Of a stretch of 64,000 nt of DNA, positions 1 through 11,700 are shown in pieces. This stretch comes from Macrocystis pyrifera (taxonomy: Eukaryota; Sar; Phaeophyceae; Laminariales; Laminariaceae). The translations under genes were made by a program, and so were the position numbers. Numbering within the stretch: position 1 is the first letter of the stretch; each line of letters opens with the position of its first letter. Location of the stretch: the NCBI GenBank assembly GCA_031763025.1, contig JASSKH010000037.1, positions 2,418,001 through 2,482,000 of the forward strand, given 5' to 3'. The notes below the pieces were generated by a model, which was not told the DNA's origin, did not search any database, and saw only the letters and a program-made list of their open reading frames with translations.

Positions 1-2440
1 CTGCTGGGGGCGGGGAGTCGTACGGGGCAGTTAGGGGAGGTGTCGCGGCTTTCTTTTCTCCGTTGCTGCGGTCGGCGATTCCACGCATTCGCAGTTTTTT
101 TTCAGCACCAAGTAACATTCGAATTTCGAATTTCGGACCCCGGACAAACGGCAGTAGCTCCCTTTACCCCGCAGGCAGCATTCGGTATGTACATACCAGG
201 TATGTTTTCGAAGTACACTTTTAACAGACTACCAGTATAGATACCAATACTTCGAAGCACATTTCAGCAGTGCTGAAAATCGTACGTGTTGTTGAGAAGG
301 CGTCGCCCGGTGAAAACAGGCATAAGGACCCTTTGCCTATGGTGCACAGCAGCGGAGTGTCCTGAGATAGAGGGGTGGGTGGGTGGGTGGGTAGGTGGAT
401 GGGTGCGTGTGGTCATTGTCATGCATGGTCGTAGTCGTATGACCGTAGGCCCTCGCATCCCTACAATGCCGGGACGGAGTACGTCGGATTCTCACCAACT
501 TGGCGGACATTGAGTTTACCAGGCCTGAAGCTGCCGTGAGGTGTTGGGCGAGTCGCATGAACGATGAGCTGCTGCATATCCTGCAAAGAACCGCTTGTGA
601 GGCGGACTTTCTTGCACATGGATTACAGGCTCGAGAGGGCAGATTATTGGCGGTGGGCCAGCTTTTCCCCGTCCCTGCGGCCGGCGATGCCCATACACTT
701 GCAGCTTGAAAAAAACAAAAGGTACAAACTTCCAACTCTCGGAGCCTGGACGGGCAATAGTGCATACTTGTACGAGAATAATATAATGTTCTACTCTTCG
801 GGTAAACCAGTACTTGGTGTCCGGTAGACTAGGGGAAGCGTCTGCTGACAGCTATTTTCGGCGACAGACATAGTATAAATGTGCCGGGGAAATATTTGCT
901 GGCAGCACGAAGCTCAGGGGGGTGACGGCAATAGGCTATACTGCCGAAACAAAATATTTTTTGGGAGGATCGAGTGCAGTAGAGATTATTGCCCAAGGGA
1001 ACATATTGTTTGGGGAACATGGAGAAATTGTACTCTTGCCGCTGCCGCGACAGCTTAGTTGGAAAGTAGCGGCAATAGACTACTGCCGGAGCAAATGCCT
1101 TGCGTAAAAGCGTCGGCGGTAGCCAGCTGTTGCAGGAATAGCACATCCAGGCACATTCAGGAACGAGAGGCAGTAGAGTATACTAACGTAGGAATGACAA
1201 TTTCGAGAAATTGAGGCAGTAGTGGCCAAGCCTTGAGTGTGTGTGAACCTTCCAAACGTAGCTACTGGATTTACGCAATCTAGAGTGGCCCAGGGTATGT
1301 TGAGGTCCGCAGATCGCGGAAGAATCATAGGGACAAAAGGCGACGCAGCCGCGTTTCTCGCCCGTTTCTGGTCGGTTTTGGGAGCTGGTTGTGATCAGGG
1401 TTGGGGTTAGTGCTGAGAGGTTGGGTTGGGTCTCCGCGAGCACCTTGATCCCACACCAGGAAATGCTTTCTAGCTTGAAAACGCGAACAGCCTTACCCCC
1501 ACAAAGGTTCACTACGTATCAAGGTTTGATCACCCGTCAAGTGAAGAATAAATACAATGAAGAGGCTCGAGAAACAAGTGGAAAGACACGTTGTTTTGGG
1601 GGCAGAGAAGGGCAGGAGTCTTTGCTGGTTAAACGTTTGATATCGACGCCACACCTTATAAACCGCCACAGAAAACATCGCAAACCTCACGGAGTCAAGA
1701 CCTTGCTACCAGAAGCGACCTTGCACGGCCGTTTGCGGGCGGCGGGCAGCGACCTCATTAACTCCGTTAGCCAATCCCGCTGAGTGAGCCATGCTTCTAC
1801 AAGGTGTCCTCACTTTTGTCACGATCGATGCGCTGTAGCCAATTTGCGAAGTGTTTCGCTGCTCGTACCGACTCTGTGCCGATTCTGGCACAAGCGATTG
1901 CCTACAAACGATCGTCCCGCGGATGTGGCTGGGTCGCGTAGCTCAAGGCGCAGGGCTTCGTTTAATCCGAAAAGTTGCCCCACACTGCTTGTATGTGTGT
2001 CCGCTCGCGCGGTATACACGTCAACGTCGGGAACGGTTTGGGATCAGATTGTGAGAGGATTAGAGTTTCCTTTTGAGGAGGGACAAGACACCTTTCGAAT
2101 TTCCGATACTTAATTGTAGAGCAGGGCAAGGGTTGCCCTGCTGTTCCCTAGGTGTTACCATTTAATACAAGGTTGGACGGAGGCATGGAAACTTCAGGGA
2201 TTGGTCGGGCTTCGAAAAGCGGCCCAAAAACAGGAATGACAAGTCTGCAACACGTCCTCCAGGAACAATAACAACAAGTGCATTTTGGGTAGGAGCGAAA
2301 CATAGCAGCGATACGATAACGCTATACTGCAGAGGCCAGGCGCATTTTGGGTATGGGTAAAAAAATGCGGCAGTGACACAAAAACTATATACTGCAAACA
2401 AAGGTAGTCAGAGTACCAACGCTCAGTCATCGCGGTGTTC
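1..2440. other. No supported gene
   Basis: Short overlapping frames on both strands with no recognisable domain. It contains a GGGT microsatellite at about 371-410. A TACCAGGTA word occurs at about 194. A 130-codon plus frame at 1391-1783 has no protein-like pattern. Confidence 0.5.
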
Positions 2441-2457
2441 CTCATTATTGGTAAATG

Positions 2458-2862
2458 AGTGGAAGCTTCCATTTGACTTCCAAAACTTGAGTTCAACTTC
2501 CAAATGGAGATGGAATGGAATTCAAATGGAATTTTGGAAGTCGAATGAAAGTTTTGGAAGTTGAATGGAAGTCGAATGGAAGCTAAATGGAAGTTGATAG
2601 AAGTAGTTGGAAGTGGATTTGAGGTAGATGGAAACTTCCATGCACTTCCATGGAAGTTTTTAGTGGAATCTTCCAAAGTGGAAGCAAAATGGAAGCTTCC
2701 ACGGCCATGCCCGGTTGAAGCTTGGTCGAGCTTCCATTAAGCTTCCATACACCTTGATATAGTTCCATCTACTTCCATCCATTACCATCTGCTTTCACCT
2801 ACTTCCACCTAGCTTCCATTCGACTTCCATTCAACTTCCAAAATTTCTATCTGACTTCTTTT
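2458..2862. repeat. TTCCATTTGGAAG-type minisatellite, left part
   Basis: Dense, irregular copies of TGGAAGT and ACTTCCA with palindromic joins such as GGAAGCTTCCATTTGG. The strand sense switches several times, so it reads as many short inverted repeats. Minus-strand Phe/His/Ser-rich frames here are low-complexity shadows. Confidence 0.85.
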
Positions 2863-2889
2863 TTGGAAGGAAATTCCCTTGTGCGTCCG

Positions 2890-3075
2890 CAATCGTTGGA
2901 TACAAAACAGGCCCCTGCTTGACTCTCTTGATCCCACTTGGCCCTGATCCCACCCGGATGTGATCCCATTAGGCACCCGGCTCCCACTCACAAGATGCAG
3001 AAATATAACTAGCCCTCGGCAAGAGCTGTCGGAGACCGTGTGCGCGAAGCGTAATCGGCCAGAAATCGTCGGATG
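2890..3075 (-). mobile_element. SINE-like repeat R2, inverted copy inserted in minisatellite
   Basis: The reverse complement matches 60660-60865 in order: TCCGACGATTTCTGGCCG, GCTTCGCGCACACGG, GAGGGCTAGTTATATTT, GGGAGC(C/A)GGGTGCC, ATGGGATCACATCCGGG, TGGGATCAGG and CAAGCAGGGG(C/T)CTGTTTTG. It sits between the two halves of the TTCCA minisatellite, so it most likely inserted there. Confidence 0.7.
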
Positions 3076-3079
3076 AGAG

Positions 3080-3545
3080 TGAATGGAAGTGTTTGCGGAC
3101 GTAGATGGAAGTTTCCGTAGAAATAAAGGACGAATGGAAGTACTGGAAGCTTATTGGAAAGGAAAGTAAGTGGGTGAAAGTAGGTGAAAGTCGCGTTTGC
3201 ATATGGGAGTGGATGGAAGTTTCTACGGACGTAGATGGAAGTAACCGCAAAAATGCATGGAAGTTTATCTTTTGATGGACTTCTATGATACTTACATGGA
3301 AGCTTCCATTTGGAACTTACTTACATGGAAGCTTCCATTTGGAAACTTCCATTTGGAAACTTCCATATACTTTCATCAGAACTACCATGTGCTTCCACTT
3401 CAAGTTCCACAAATGTACTTCCATTTGACTTCCATTTGACTTTCATTCAACTTCCATTTGAAAGTCATTTGGAAGTCGTTTTGAAATCAAGTACAAGTTT
3501 TGAAAGTTGAATGGAAGTAGAATGGAAGGAATGGAAGGGCTTCCA
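3080..3545. repeat. TTCCATTTGGAAG-type minisatellite, right part
   Basis: Continuation of the 2.46-2.86 kb repeat after an interrupting SINE-like copy, with motifs GGAAGTTTC, CATGGAAGCTTCCATTTGG and CATTTGACTTCCATTTG. It ends at about 3545. Confidence 0.85.
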
Positions 3546-4233
3546 TTCCACTTCCACCCATTTACAAAGTAACGTGGTGGGCGCAGTCATCGGGACCCAG
3601 TCGTTGACTCGCGAGTACCAGTCATTTTGAAGTACCGAGTCCAAGAGTGCGTCAAAGTACTGAAACGACAGAGTCCTCGTGAGTCTCAAAGGGTACGAGG
3701 GGCGGAAATGACTGAGTCCTCGCGAGTCTCAAGGGCAACAGTAGGAGCTGACTTGACTACAGTAAGTCCTCGCGAGTCTCTCATGGGTACTTCAACTGAA
3801 TATATAAAACCAAAACACTATGTTACAGTCGAATCGAGCATCGCGACAGCTTCGACGTGCCGTGTACACGCCCATACATACCAAATAAGACCCCGCATTA
3901 AAGTCCCAGGGTAACAAAAGATATAATACATGGGAGGACCTTGGCCGACGATCGTTACGAACATGCACCCCGTAAACAAAACTCTGTGGACAAAACGGAT
4001 ATTATGAATGCAGCCGCGCAGAAGTCGAAGGCCTCGACACGCCGTGCAACAACCCGAAACCAAAGAAACAAACAATGCGGCACAATTCAACGGTGACGGT
4101 CGGTCGTGTAAGCATGAATGCCTTTTAGCAAGAAGATAAAAAAGACAAGAGGAAGGAATTCCTAATCGAAGCTACCAGGTATATCACACACACTATATAT
4201 TTTCAAAAAGCTATACAAACATGTGAAGAACAC

Positions 4234-4677
4234 GTGAGACGCTTAAGGCGGTGGTACGTTGGAAGCGAGTCGGCAGGGCACAGCTGCGCTCGAGACGTCG
4301 TGGTGGCCAGGACAACGGTAAGGCGGAGGCATGACCGGTCCTCGTCTGGTTGCCTTGAATATCTCCAAGCGTTACTGATTTGCGCGCTCATGGTAGCTAG
4401 CACCACGGCACGCTGTCGTCTGCTGCTGGCGAACAGGCAATGTCATAAACTTCCGAAGGTAGACATACCTATGCTGGAAACCATGATACCAGTCACTGTC
4501 GAAATCTTCGGAAGACGTCGTACTCCCTCCGAGTATACAGTCGTACTTCAAGCACCGCTCTCTGGAACGCAACTGGGTGACGGAATTGTTCGGAATGGAG
4601 TAAATGACAGCTACGAGTACTCAATACCTATCATCAACATGGGTGACGGCACCCGCCGCTCGCCGGCGACCTCATAG
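4234..4677 (+). CDS. Hypothetical frame, possible exon
   Basis: An open frame of 147 codons whose first codon is GTG, so it is more likely an internal exon than a complete gene; the first in-frame ATG lies after a hydrophobic stretch (YLQALLICALMVAS). The second half (LPKVDIPMLETMIPVTVEIF, then a stretch rich in Gly, Ser and Val) reads like protein. No family recognised and no splice partners found. Confidence 0.2.
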   Translation: MRRLRRWYVGSESAGHSCARDVVVARTTVRRRHDRSSSGCLEYLQALLICALMVASTTARCRLLLANRQCHKLPKVDIPMLETMIPVTVEIFGRRRTPSEYTVVLQAPLSGTQLGDGIVRNGVNDSYEYSIPIINMGDGTRRSPATS

Positions 4678-4865
4678 ATGTCGACACTTGCAGACGCGAA
4701 GAAAACGTGATCTGGGGCGTTGTCCGCACTTCAAGGAAGAATCGACCATACGGATGCGCTGACGTTCCGGGTGTAGCTCTCACCGCAATGGGAGCACGGA
4801 GTAGGTCCAGGAAATGAAAAGTCGGAGGCGGCTCCGGCCAGGAACATGGAATCACTGTCTTGTTG

Positions 4866-5700
4866 ATTTTAGCACTATAAATAGTAGGTACCCTAGGTTC
4901 TGGTATGGAGAAGTCAGTATCACTGTCTCGTTTCGACCTGTGTAGTGGGTTGGAAGGGTAGGTTGTCTGTCGTCCACTGTTGCGTTAAGCCGTTGTTGTG
5001 GTGGGCTGTTATCGTAATGCAGGTGTCGAGAACGTACGTAGAAAGCACGTGCTCGTGCCAAAGTGTAACGCAGTCGTCGGTTGTAGGTTGGGGGACAAAA
5101 ATTGCCCTGTTTCGACCCATCGAATTTCTGCTCTTTCTTTTTGTTTTGGCACGATAAATACTAATATCACGGGGGTCCATAGTTAATGGGACCAAATTTT
5201 GTTAGCAAAAATAGGAAAAAATATAGGTTTTTATGTATACCATAGGTCCTATTAACTATGTACCTCCGTAATAGTAGGTACCGGAAAATGCAAGGTTATA
5301 GGTATTGAGAAGTCAGGATCACTGAAAACTGAAAATTGCTGCCTTGTTTCGACCTGTGTAGTGGGCTGGCAGGGTAGGTTGACCGCCGTCCTTCGTGGGC
5401 CGCTATCATCATAATGTAGGTATCGAGAGAGAACGTACAACGTACGTATTCGTATCACACTAATAGTCTAACCCAGTAGTCTGGTACAGCAGTAAGTAGT
5501 AGGTTGTAGGTTTGGGGAAAACTAACTGCCCTGTTTCGACCCGTCGAATTTCTACACTATAAAAAAAGGTATCGTAACGCAAGGTTGTTATGAAGTATGG
5601 AGAAGTCAGGATCACTGTCGTCTTTCGACCTATGTAGTAGATCAGCAGGAAGGTAGGTTGCCTATCGTCCTTTGTTGTCGTGGGCAGCTTAGCTCTTGTC
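4866..5700 (+). repeat. Three tandem units of about 290 bp, one split by a MITE
   Basis: Units begin near 4866, 5266 and 5561. Shared blocks are ATAGTAGGTACC, GAGAAGTCAG(G/T)ATCACTG, TTTCGACCTGTGTAGTGGG, GGGTAGGTTG and CCCTGTTTCGACCC(G/A)TCGAATT. The third unit is truncated. MITE copy 1 lies at the border of units 1 and 2. Confidence 0.75.
5167..5271 (+). mobile_element. TA-type MITE, copy 1
   Basis: A 105-bp element flanked by TA (5165-5166 and 5272-5273). Inverted ends of the type TTACGGGGGACCATAG, here TCACGGGGGTCCATAG and CTATGTACCTCCGTAA. The interior has TTTTGTTAGCAAAAATAGG. It lies between units of a local tandem repeat; the uninterrupted unit near 4875 reads AAATAGTAGGTACC, giving an empty-site comparison that fits insertion at TA. 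Tc1/mariner-type mobilisation is inferred from the TA duplication. Confidence 0.82.
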
Positions 5701-6007
5701 GCGGTCGACTTTTTTTTTCCTTCGAACTAATTGGAAATAATTTTTTTCTTTCAGCCTCTTCTTGGGGATTTTTATGAGTGATGGATGATGAAACTCTTCC
5801 TTCATGCCCCACATTGTCGGATGAGAAATTGCTGGTCTCATTATGGACACTATGTACACTAAATTGCTACTGGTACATATTTTCTACTTGTCTCAAACCA
5901 AGACAGCACTACACGTACCGCACCATACACGAAACCTGCACACATACACGTGCGTGTGCACGTAGAACATCCATTTTACACGTACAGCAGTAGTAGTAGT
6001 AGTCGCG

Positions 6008-6440
6008 ACGTTCACCCCATTTTCGCGATTTTTTCATCGTTTTTATCCGTGTTTTGCGATCATCTCGCTCAGTTTGGATTATTTTCCATTTATTTTTTAA
6101 ACCTTTGATCGATCGATATTCTCGCCTTTTTTCACGTTTTGCACTGGAGTTTCGTCCTGTTCTTGTGATTGTTTGTATGCGAGAGCTCGCAGCACGTACG
6201 TACCGTACGGAATTGTAAAAGGAGATGCACGTAAACCACCGCTTACGTGTTCGTTTTCGAAGAATGCACATGTTTACCCCATTTTTTAGATTTTTTCATC
6301 GCTTTTTATTTTTAGCGATTATCTTGCCAAGTTTGAGTGTTTTCCATTTCTTTTTGGAGTTTTGGTCGATAATTTTTTCGATTTCTCCCGTTTTCGTTTT
6401 ATTGCCGATTCTTGACGTTTCCCCTTGGTTTCATCCGTTT
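6008..6440 (+). repeat. T-rich direct duplication (two units of about 170 bp)
   Basis: 6010-6180 and 6272-6440 share CCCCATTTT, GATTTTTTCATCG, GCGATCATCT/GCGATTATCTTG, GTTTGGATTATTTTCCATTT and similar blocks. No coding signal seen. Confidence 0.6.
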
Positions 6441-6656
6441 TTGTTCTTTTTCCCACTCGTGTTTATTTGTTTGGAAGTATAAGCTACGCTTGACTATTCG
6501 TATGAACACGAGAAAACGCTTGTATTCATGGACGCGCTTTTTTTTGCAATCTACGTTTTAACATTCGTATCAACACGAAACGATTCCTGTATTCACGAAC
6601 AGTCCGTCTAGATTCGGGGTGATTCCATAAAAGCGTTCCAGGTTTACCCAGACAGC

Positions 6657-6970
6657 AAATGGTGTCTGACTTGGGTTGTGTGTGCCGTCAAGAGCCGAAA
6701 TCATTTTTATACCATAAATATACCGTAAAATGGCACAAAATCCACAGATGTACCTTTTTTGGGCATTTTAGGATTCAGACAGACAAACGGACGGACCGAT
6801 AAAGCTATTTTACCAGGAAAAGGTAGACCATGACAGAGAATGACGGAAAACGTCATCTAACTTGGGTTTGGTGTGCCCTGATTACCTGGTTATATTTTTT
6901 TGCACCGAAAAATGGCAAGACACACTGGTGTACCAATTTTTGGTCATTTTGTCGATTCGGACAGGTTTCT
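6657..6970 (+). repeat. Diverged direct duplication (two units of about 130 bp)
   Basis: 6657-6795 and 6846-6970 share ACTTGGGTT, GTGTGCC, AAAATGGCA, TGTACC and GATTC(A/G)GACAG in order. The function of the surrounding T-rich stretch is unknown. Confidence 0.5.
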
Positions 6971-8216
6971 AATTACGCTCCTAGATAACCATAGGTAAAT
7001 ATAGGGAACACATAGGGAAATTGGTTTTCTGGCGTGATAAAGTTAGAATCCAGAGTCTCCAGTCTTACCGAACCACAAACATGTTCGGCGTATACACCTC
7101 CAAGTGTAATACAACAAAAATCGGGCCAATTTTCCGCAGTCGGCCATGCATACACAATACATGCCTGTATTGACTAAAAAAAATAGGCAACAAGTATAGG
7201 CAACAAAGTAATGCGGAGCGTTAGGACAAAAATATATATATAAAAAAACTGCCGACGGGCAGGTACTCGTAAGGCTCGACACGGAAAGCCATATCACACC
7301 CCACCCAAGATCGCTGTGGGACAGCAAAAGGAACACGGAAAAAAAGGCCAACAACACATCAACATACTGGCTATTAATAGTACCCTCCTCGACAAGACGC
7401 TGTCATCGACATACAGAAAGTCCCCCTCAATAAGCGGTTCTTAGTAGGATACAGCTCACCCTTTATACCACTCGTCGAACACCTCAAGGCTCTTTGCGCT
7501 TGGCGCACAACAAATGTCTGCCTGGTCGGTGAAAACCCAACGCGCTCCGTGTCGGCATTGAAGGGATGCGAGGGTCTATGGCCTTGAAACTACGGACACG
7601 CATTACATCAGTGCACCTCGCCCCCACAAGCCATCCATATCGCAAAAACCTCACCTACTATAGAAGCCGCTACAGCCGTGGCTCCTCGTTAGTGCGGTGC
7701 CTTGCCAGACGACACCACCCGGACCTCGAACAATGCCAGGATAGTGCGGTACTCTGTATATAGGACGAGGTCGCGACAAGAGATTTTCACCGCACTAAAA
7801 GTAGGGCCCCGCACTGAAGGGTGCCGCACTATACATCACGCGGGACCACTACTGTTCCTCGTACGGGTACCCGGTGTACACCAACCTACGCACATGTCAC
7901 ACGCCAGACGCCACACGTTGAGCCGTGCGGACTCAAAGCTAAAATGTCTACCTCGCCGCACCCCAAAATTTACAACAGAGAGGATAGACGTAAAAGAGGC
8001 ACGCCTGACCCCAAAGCAAAAAAAAAACACGTAGCTCTCCAGAAGCACCTCAACCCTTTAGGGACTTGCGAGGGGAACTTTTGACCACAACAAAGTTGAT
8101 CATTCCAACATCGGCCACACGAACGAAACGCGGGCTTCTCCGATAGCCGACGATGCTTGTAAGGCCCGGCTCCGATACTAGGGATTGCTGTATGATACTA
8201 TGTAGAGTTGTACCCC

Positions 8217-8580
8217 TGCGAGTACTCGCGGCCAACGAGTACTCGCCAAATCTGGGAAACAACTACCAGTGCACTCTCGAGTAGTTCCACTCTATTTTTG
8301 ATGGCTTTCAAGAATGGCATGAAAAAAAACGCCATACAAACGAAGTGCGTGGTTTTGAGTTTATCCACTATACATCGTATGTATTTTAGTATGACTATAC
8401 TAAAATGTCGTACAAATATATACACATATTGATTTTAGTATGCTACAAGTATACTAAATGGATTTTAGTATGATATACTAAATGCCAAACAATTATCGGG
8501 CCCCAAAAACTCGCGAGTACGAAAGTGCTACTCGCAACGGTGACAAGCACCGACAGAGTTTGTACTCGCGAGTACCCGGG
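8217..8580. repeat. Cluster of short palindromes
   Basis: Three AT-rich hairpins built from TTTTAGTAT and ATACTAAA lie at 8384-8405, 8432-8459 and 8462-8484. They are bracketed by GTACTCGCGAGTAC-type palindromes near 8217-8245, 8511-8522 and 8563-8576. This is intergenic, just 3' of the DUF2608-like gene. May be a small non-autonomous element. Confidence 0.55.
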
Positions 8581-8735
8581 TATTCTTTACAAGGGGTACA
8601 TTTCAATGGCACACCCTCGTAGCAAGGACTATCGTACTCTGCTGCACGCCCAAGTTATTACAAGAGGCACGAAAACTCCGTATTTTACTTAGTTATCATC
8701 GCATCGCTCAAACTGGGTCTTAAGTCCCAAAAGAG

Positions 8736-11700
8736 TTACTCTCCTTGCGGCGCCGCAATCACCTCCCCCTTCGGTTCAGCACTCGTCGCCGCTGAAACCA
8801 CAGTTTTAGTTCGACCGGAACTTCCCGGCGAGACCAGAATGTCCTCGGCAACAAGGTCCACGCCGATAAGCCCTCGAGCTCTCAACCTGCCAAGGATTCG
8901 TCGCAGCTGGTTGACGGCATCGGGCGACTCCACGAGATTCTCAGCCTCGGTAAAATGCAGCGTGTGCAGCTCCAAGAACTCGGCGGCCGCGTGCCGCACG
9001 AATGATTCCAAGGCCTTCTCGCACTTTTTGGAAGTGTTATCGACCAATACGCACTTTCTTCGCCGACGACGCGAAACGGCACCTATGTCTCCGCCACCGC
9101 CACTGCCGCCGCCACTGCCGCCACCGTTGCCACCACCACCACCACCGCCATCGCCAAACTTGGTCCAAACCCCCTTCCCCGGTTCTAAACGTCGTGCACG
9201 CCCCCCCCCATCCTCCGCCGCGATTTCTTCGTTCGCACTGTGCAATATAAGCCCGACAAATTCGGCGATGACTTCCCCCTTGTCGTGGCGGACCGCCTGT
9301 TGGTTGTCGATAAAAATCACACCTCGGCAGATCGGGTGGTCCATCACCAGCGCCCCGCTACGGGGAAGCTCGCCCCTCACCTCGGGCGGGGAAAATCTGG
9401 TAGTGAGCCAGAGCATTGGGGGACCGAGCATAGCAGCGGGGTGGAAGGTGAACGCAGGGAGCAGCCCGCCAGAGCTACTGAACATCTGGTCGGCCCGGGA
9501 GATGTTTGTAACGAAAAAAAAGAAAGGGTACCTCAGCTGTCAGCTAAGGTCGAGAATTTCGTCGAAGTTCATCGTTGCAAAGTGCGTGTTTATATTATGG
9601 ACTACAACCCGTTTGGCACTCGATCACAGTATTACCATTATAGTACAGATATTATAGTATGGAGGAAAAGGGTGAGGAAAATGAACGGTGATCACGGCAA
9701 TGGCCATTCATATTAGAGACTGGACTGCTGGGCTAGGGGACCATAGTACATAGGACCAAATATTGTCAGTAAAAATAGGTAAATACATAGGTTTTGGTGT
9801 GTACCATAGGTCCTATTTACTATGGCCCCCGGATATATCATACGTACGGCAGTGCAAGCAGTGTTGAAGACGCGCGCGTAACATGACACCACTTGCGCTG
9901 CTGCTGTGCGCTCACACCAGTCGGTTGCTTACCCTCCTCTAGAGCTGCACCAACGTTTTTACGGAACAAACCACTTGGAACTACAACAGTGTGTGTGTGT
10001 GTGTTTTTTGGCAACAGGAAAAGGGGTTAAAACCCTACTTATATTTTATTTTGAGCGCTGAACCTGGCTTCCAAAAGAAACACCGACTGCAGCGAACGGG
10101 ACCGACAGAAACGCGTTTGATACGGCGGTGTCGCTGGCCCATATTTTTCACGTGTGACAGGTCGATACCAAACTCCTTGTTTCAGTGGCTTTCTTGACCC
10201 CAACGGCCCGCGCAAAAAGCGGCTCCCTCTACCCGGGCGTCCGCGAACACGCGTTACGCTGCTACAAAAAAAAGAAACGCTGCAAACATACCCCCAGAAA
10301 ACTTGCTCCCATGCAGGCGCACCCAGGCTCTCACCTAATTTTGTACTTGGCCAGGGTTTCCAAGATTTGCGGGGCATGCACGAGATCCAGGGCGTTGGAG
10401 GTCAAACCGAAGACGCTGTGTCCCTGTATCTTCAGAGCGCGGATAACTCTAGATTTCGGTAGGAGGAGGGAGAGGGAGGTCGGGAAGACGATGGCGTCCG
10501 AGCGAGTCTCTCAAATGGATTGGAGGGAAAAAGTTCTTGGCGAGTGTAAACGCTGCAGTGTCGGCATAGGGTACGCCAAATAACGCGCGGGTGTATTCGG
10601 AATTACATGACATCGCCTGCTCTGCACCCACCCTGCCCACAAGCGTCGCTGCTGCATGAGAACCACACTAGTCGGAGTGATACGCGCTATATACCTACGC
10701 GTATTTAAATAGATAGACATTCTGTACAGTCAGTACGCCCGCCCGAAGACTAAGAATGACGCAGAGCGACAGAAAAAAATATCGAAACCATGCTGGCAGA
10801 GAGACAAACGAGTTTCATCCGAAATTCAAGTGATCGTGAAAAAACAAAATATATGTGATATGTCGCGCAGTGCCTGACCGACCAAAAAACGGACGCGCCT
10901 GACCAAAAGGGGATCGACGAGCTTCGGGTCCGCGCTGTAGTAGTCCCTCTCCATCTCGCGATGGATAGTCCGGAGGGTCTCACTCGAGGCCCCCAGCTTA
11001 GCCTCCAACCTTGACATAAGCTTTCTGGAAACGGAACGGAACACAGGTCCATGTCAGCGGAGGGCTTTCGACGGAGGATTACGGCGTCTCGCGGCGTGCT
11101 GCGGGAACGCCGACCGACCGCGCGCTGCCAGTCGATGGATCGGTGGCCAGTCAAGGAGGGGAGTGGTGACAGCTTCGGCAACAAGTGTTTCCAAGCAGCG
11201 AGTTTTTCTGCTGACCCGCGGGTCGGACCCGGGCATCCGACACTTACCATATATCACTGTGGGGTACAACATTTCTAAACAATTATTTTTGAAACGTCGG
11301 TCCTCGGGCTGGATCTCAGGGTCAGACCTGCGGGTGGAGATAAATGATCTTGAGTGACCCGACTCGCGACCGGCTTGTATATCACGGGTGGATCGGAATC
11401 TGGCGGGTCGGGTCGGGTCGGGTCAGGAGGTGTTCAAAACCTCACGGGTCAGGACGGGTCTGGTCAAGAGGTTTTCAGATCTCGCGGGTCGGGTCGGGTC
11501 GGGTTGGGCCTGGAGGCTTCCACAATTTCGGGGGTTGCGTCCGGTCAGCTGACCCGACCCGACTACATCTGACCCGTGAGGTTTAGACCTCATCTGCCAG
11601 CGCCTGAAAAAAATCTACACGTTGTCAAGCCTTTGTACCTCGATCATACCAGTACTGTTTTACAGTTGGAGTAGATGAAACCAAAAAAGCCTTGGTATCA

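Noticed and set aside
8839-9657. A 272-codon plus-strand frame, longer than the gene opposite it
   Set aside because: It is antisense to exon 4 of the DUF2608-like gene, whose HAD motifs and splice phases support the minus strand. Its Pro-rich run is the complement of the glycine codons.
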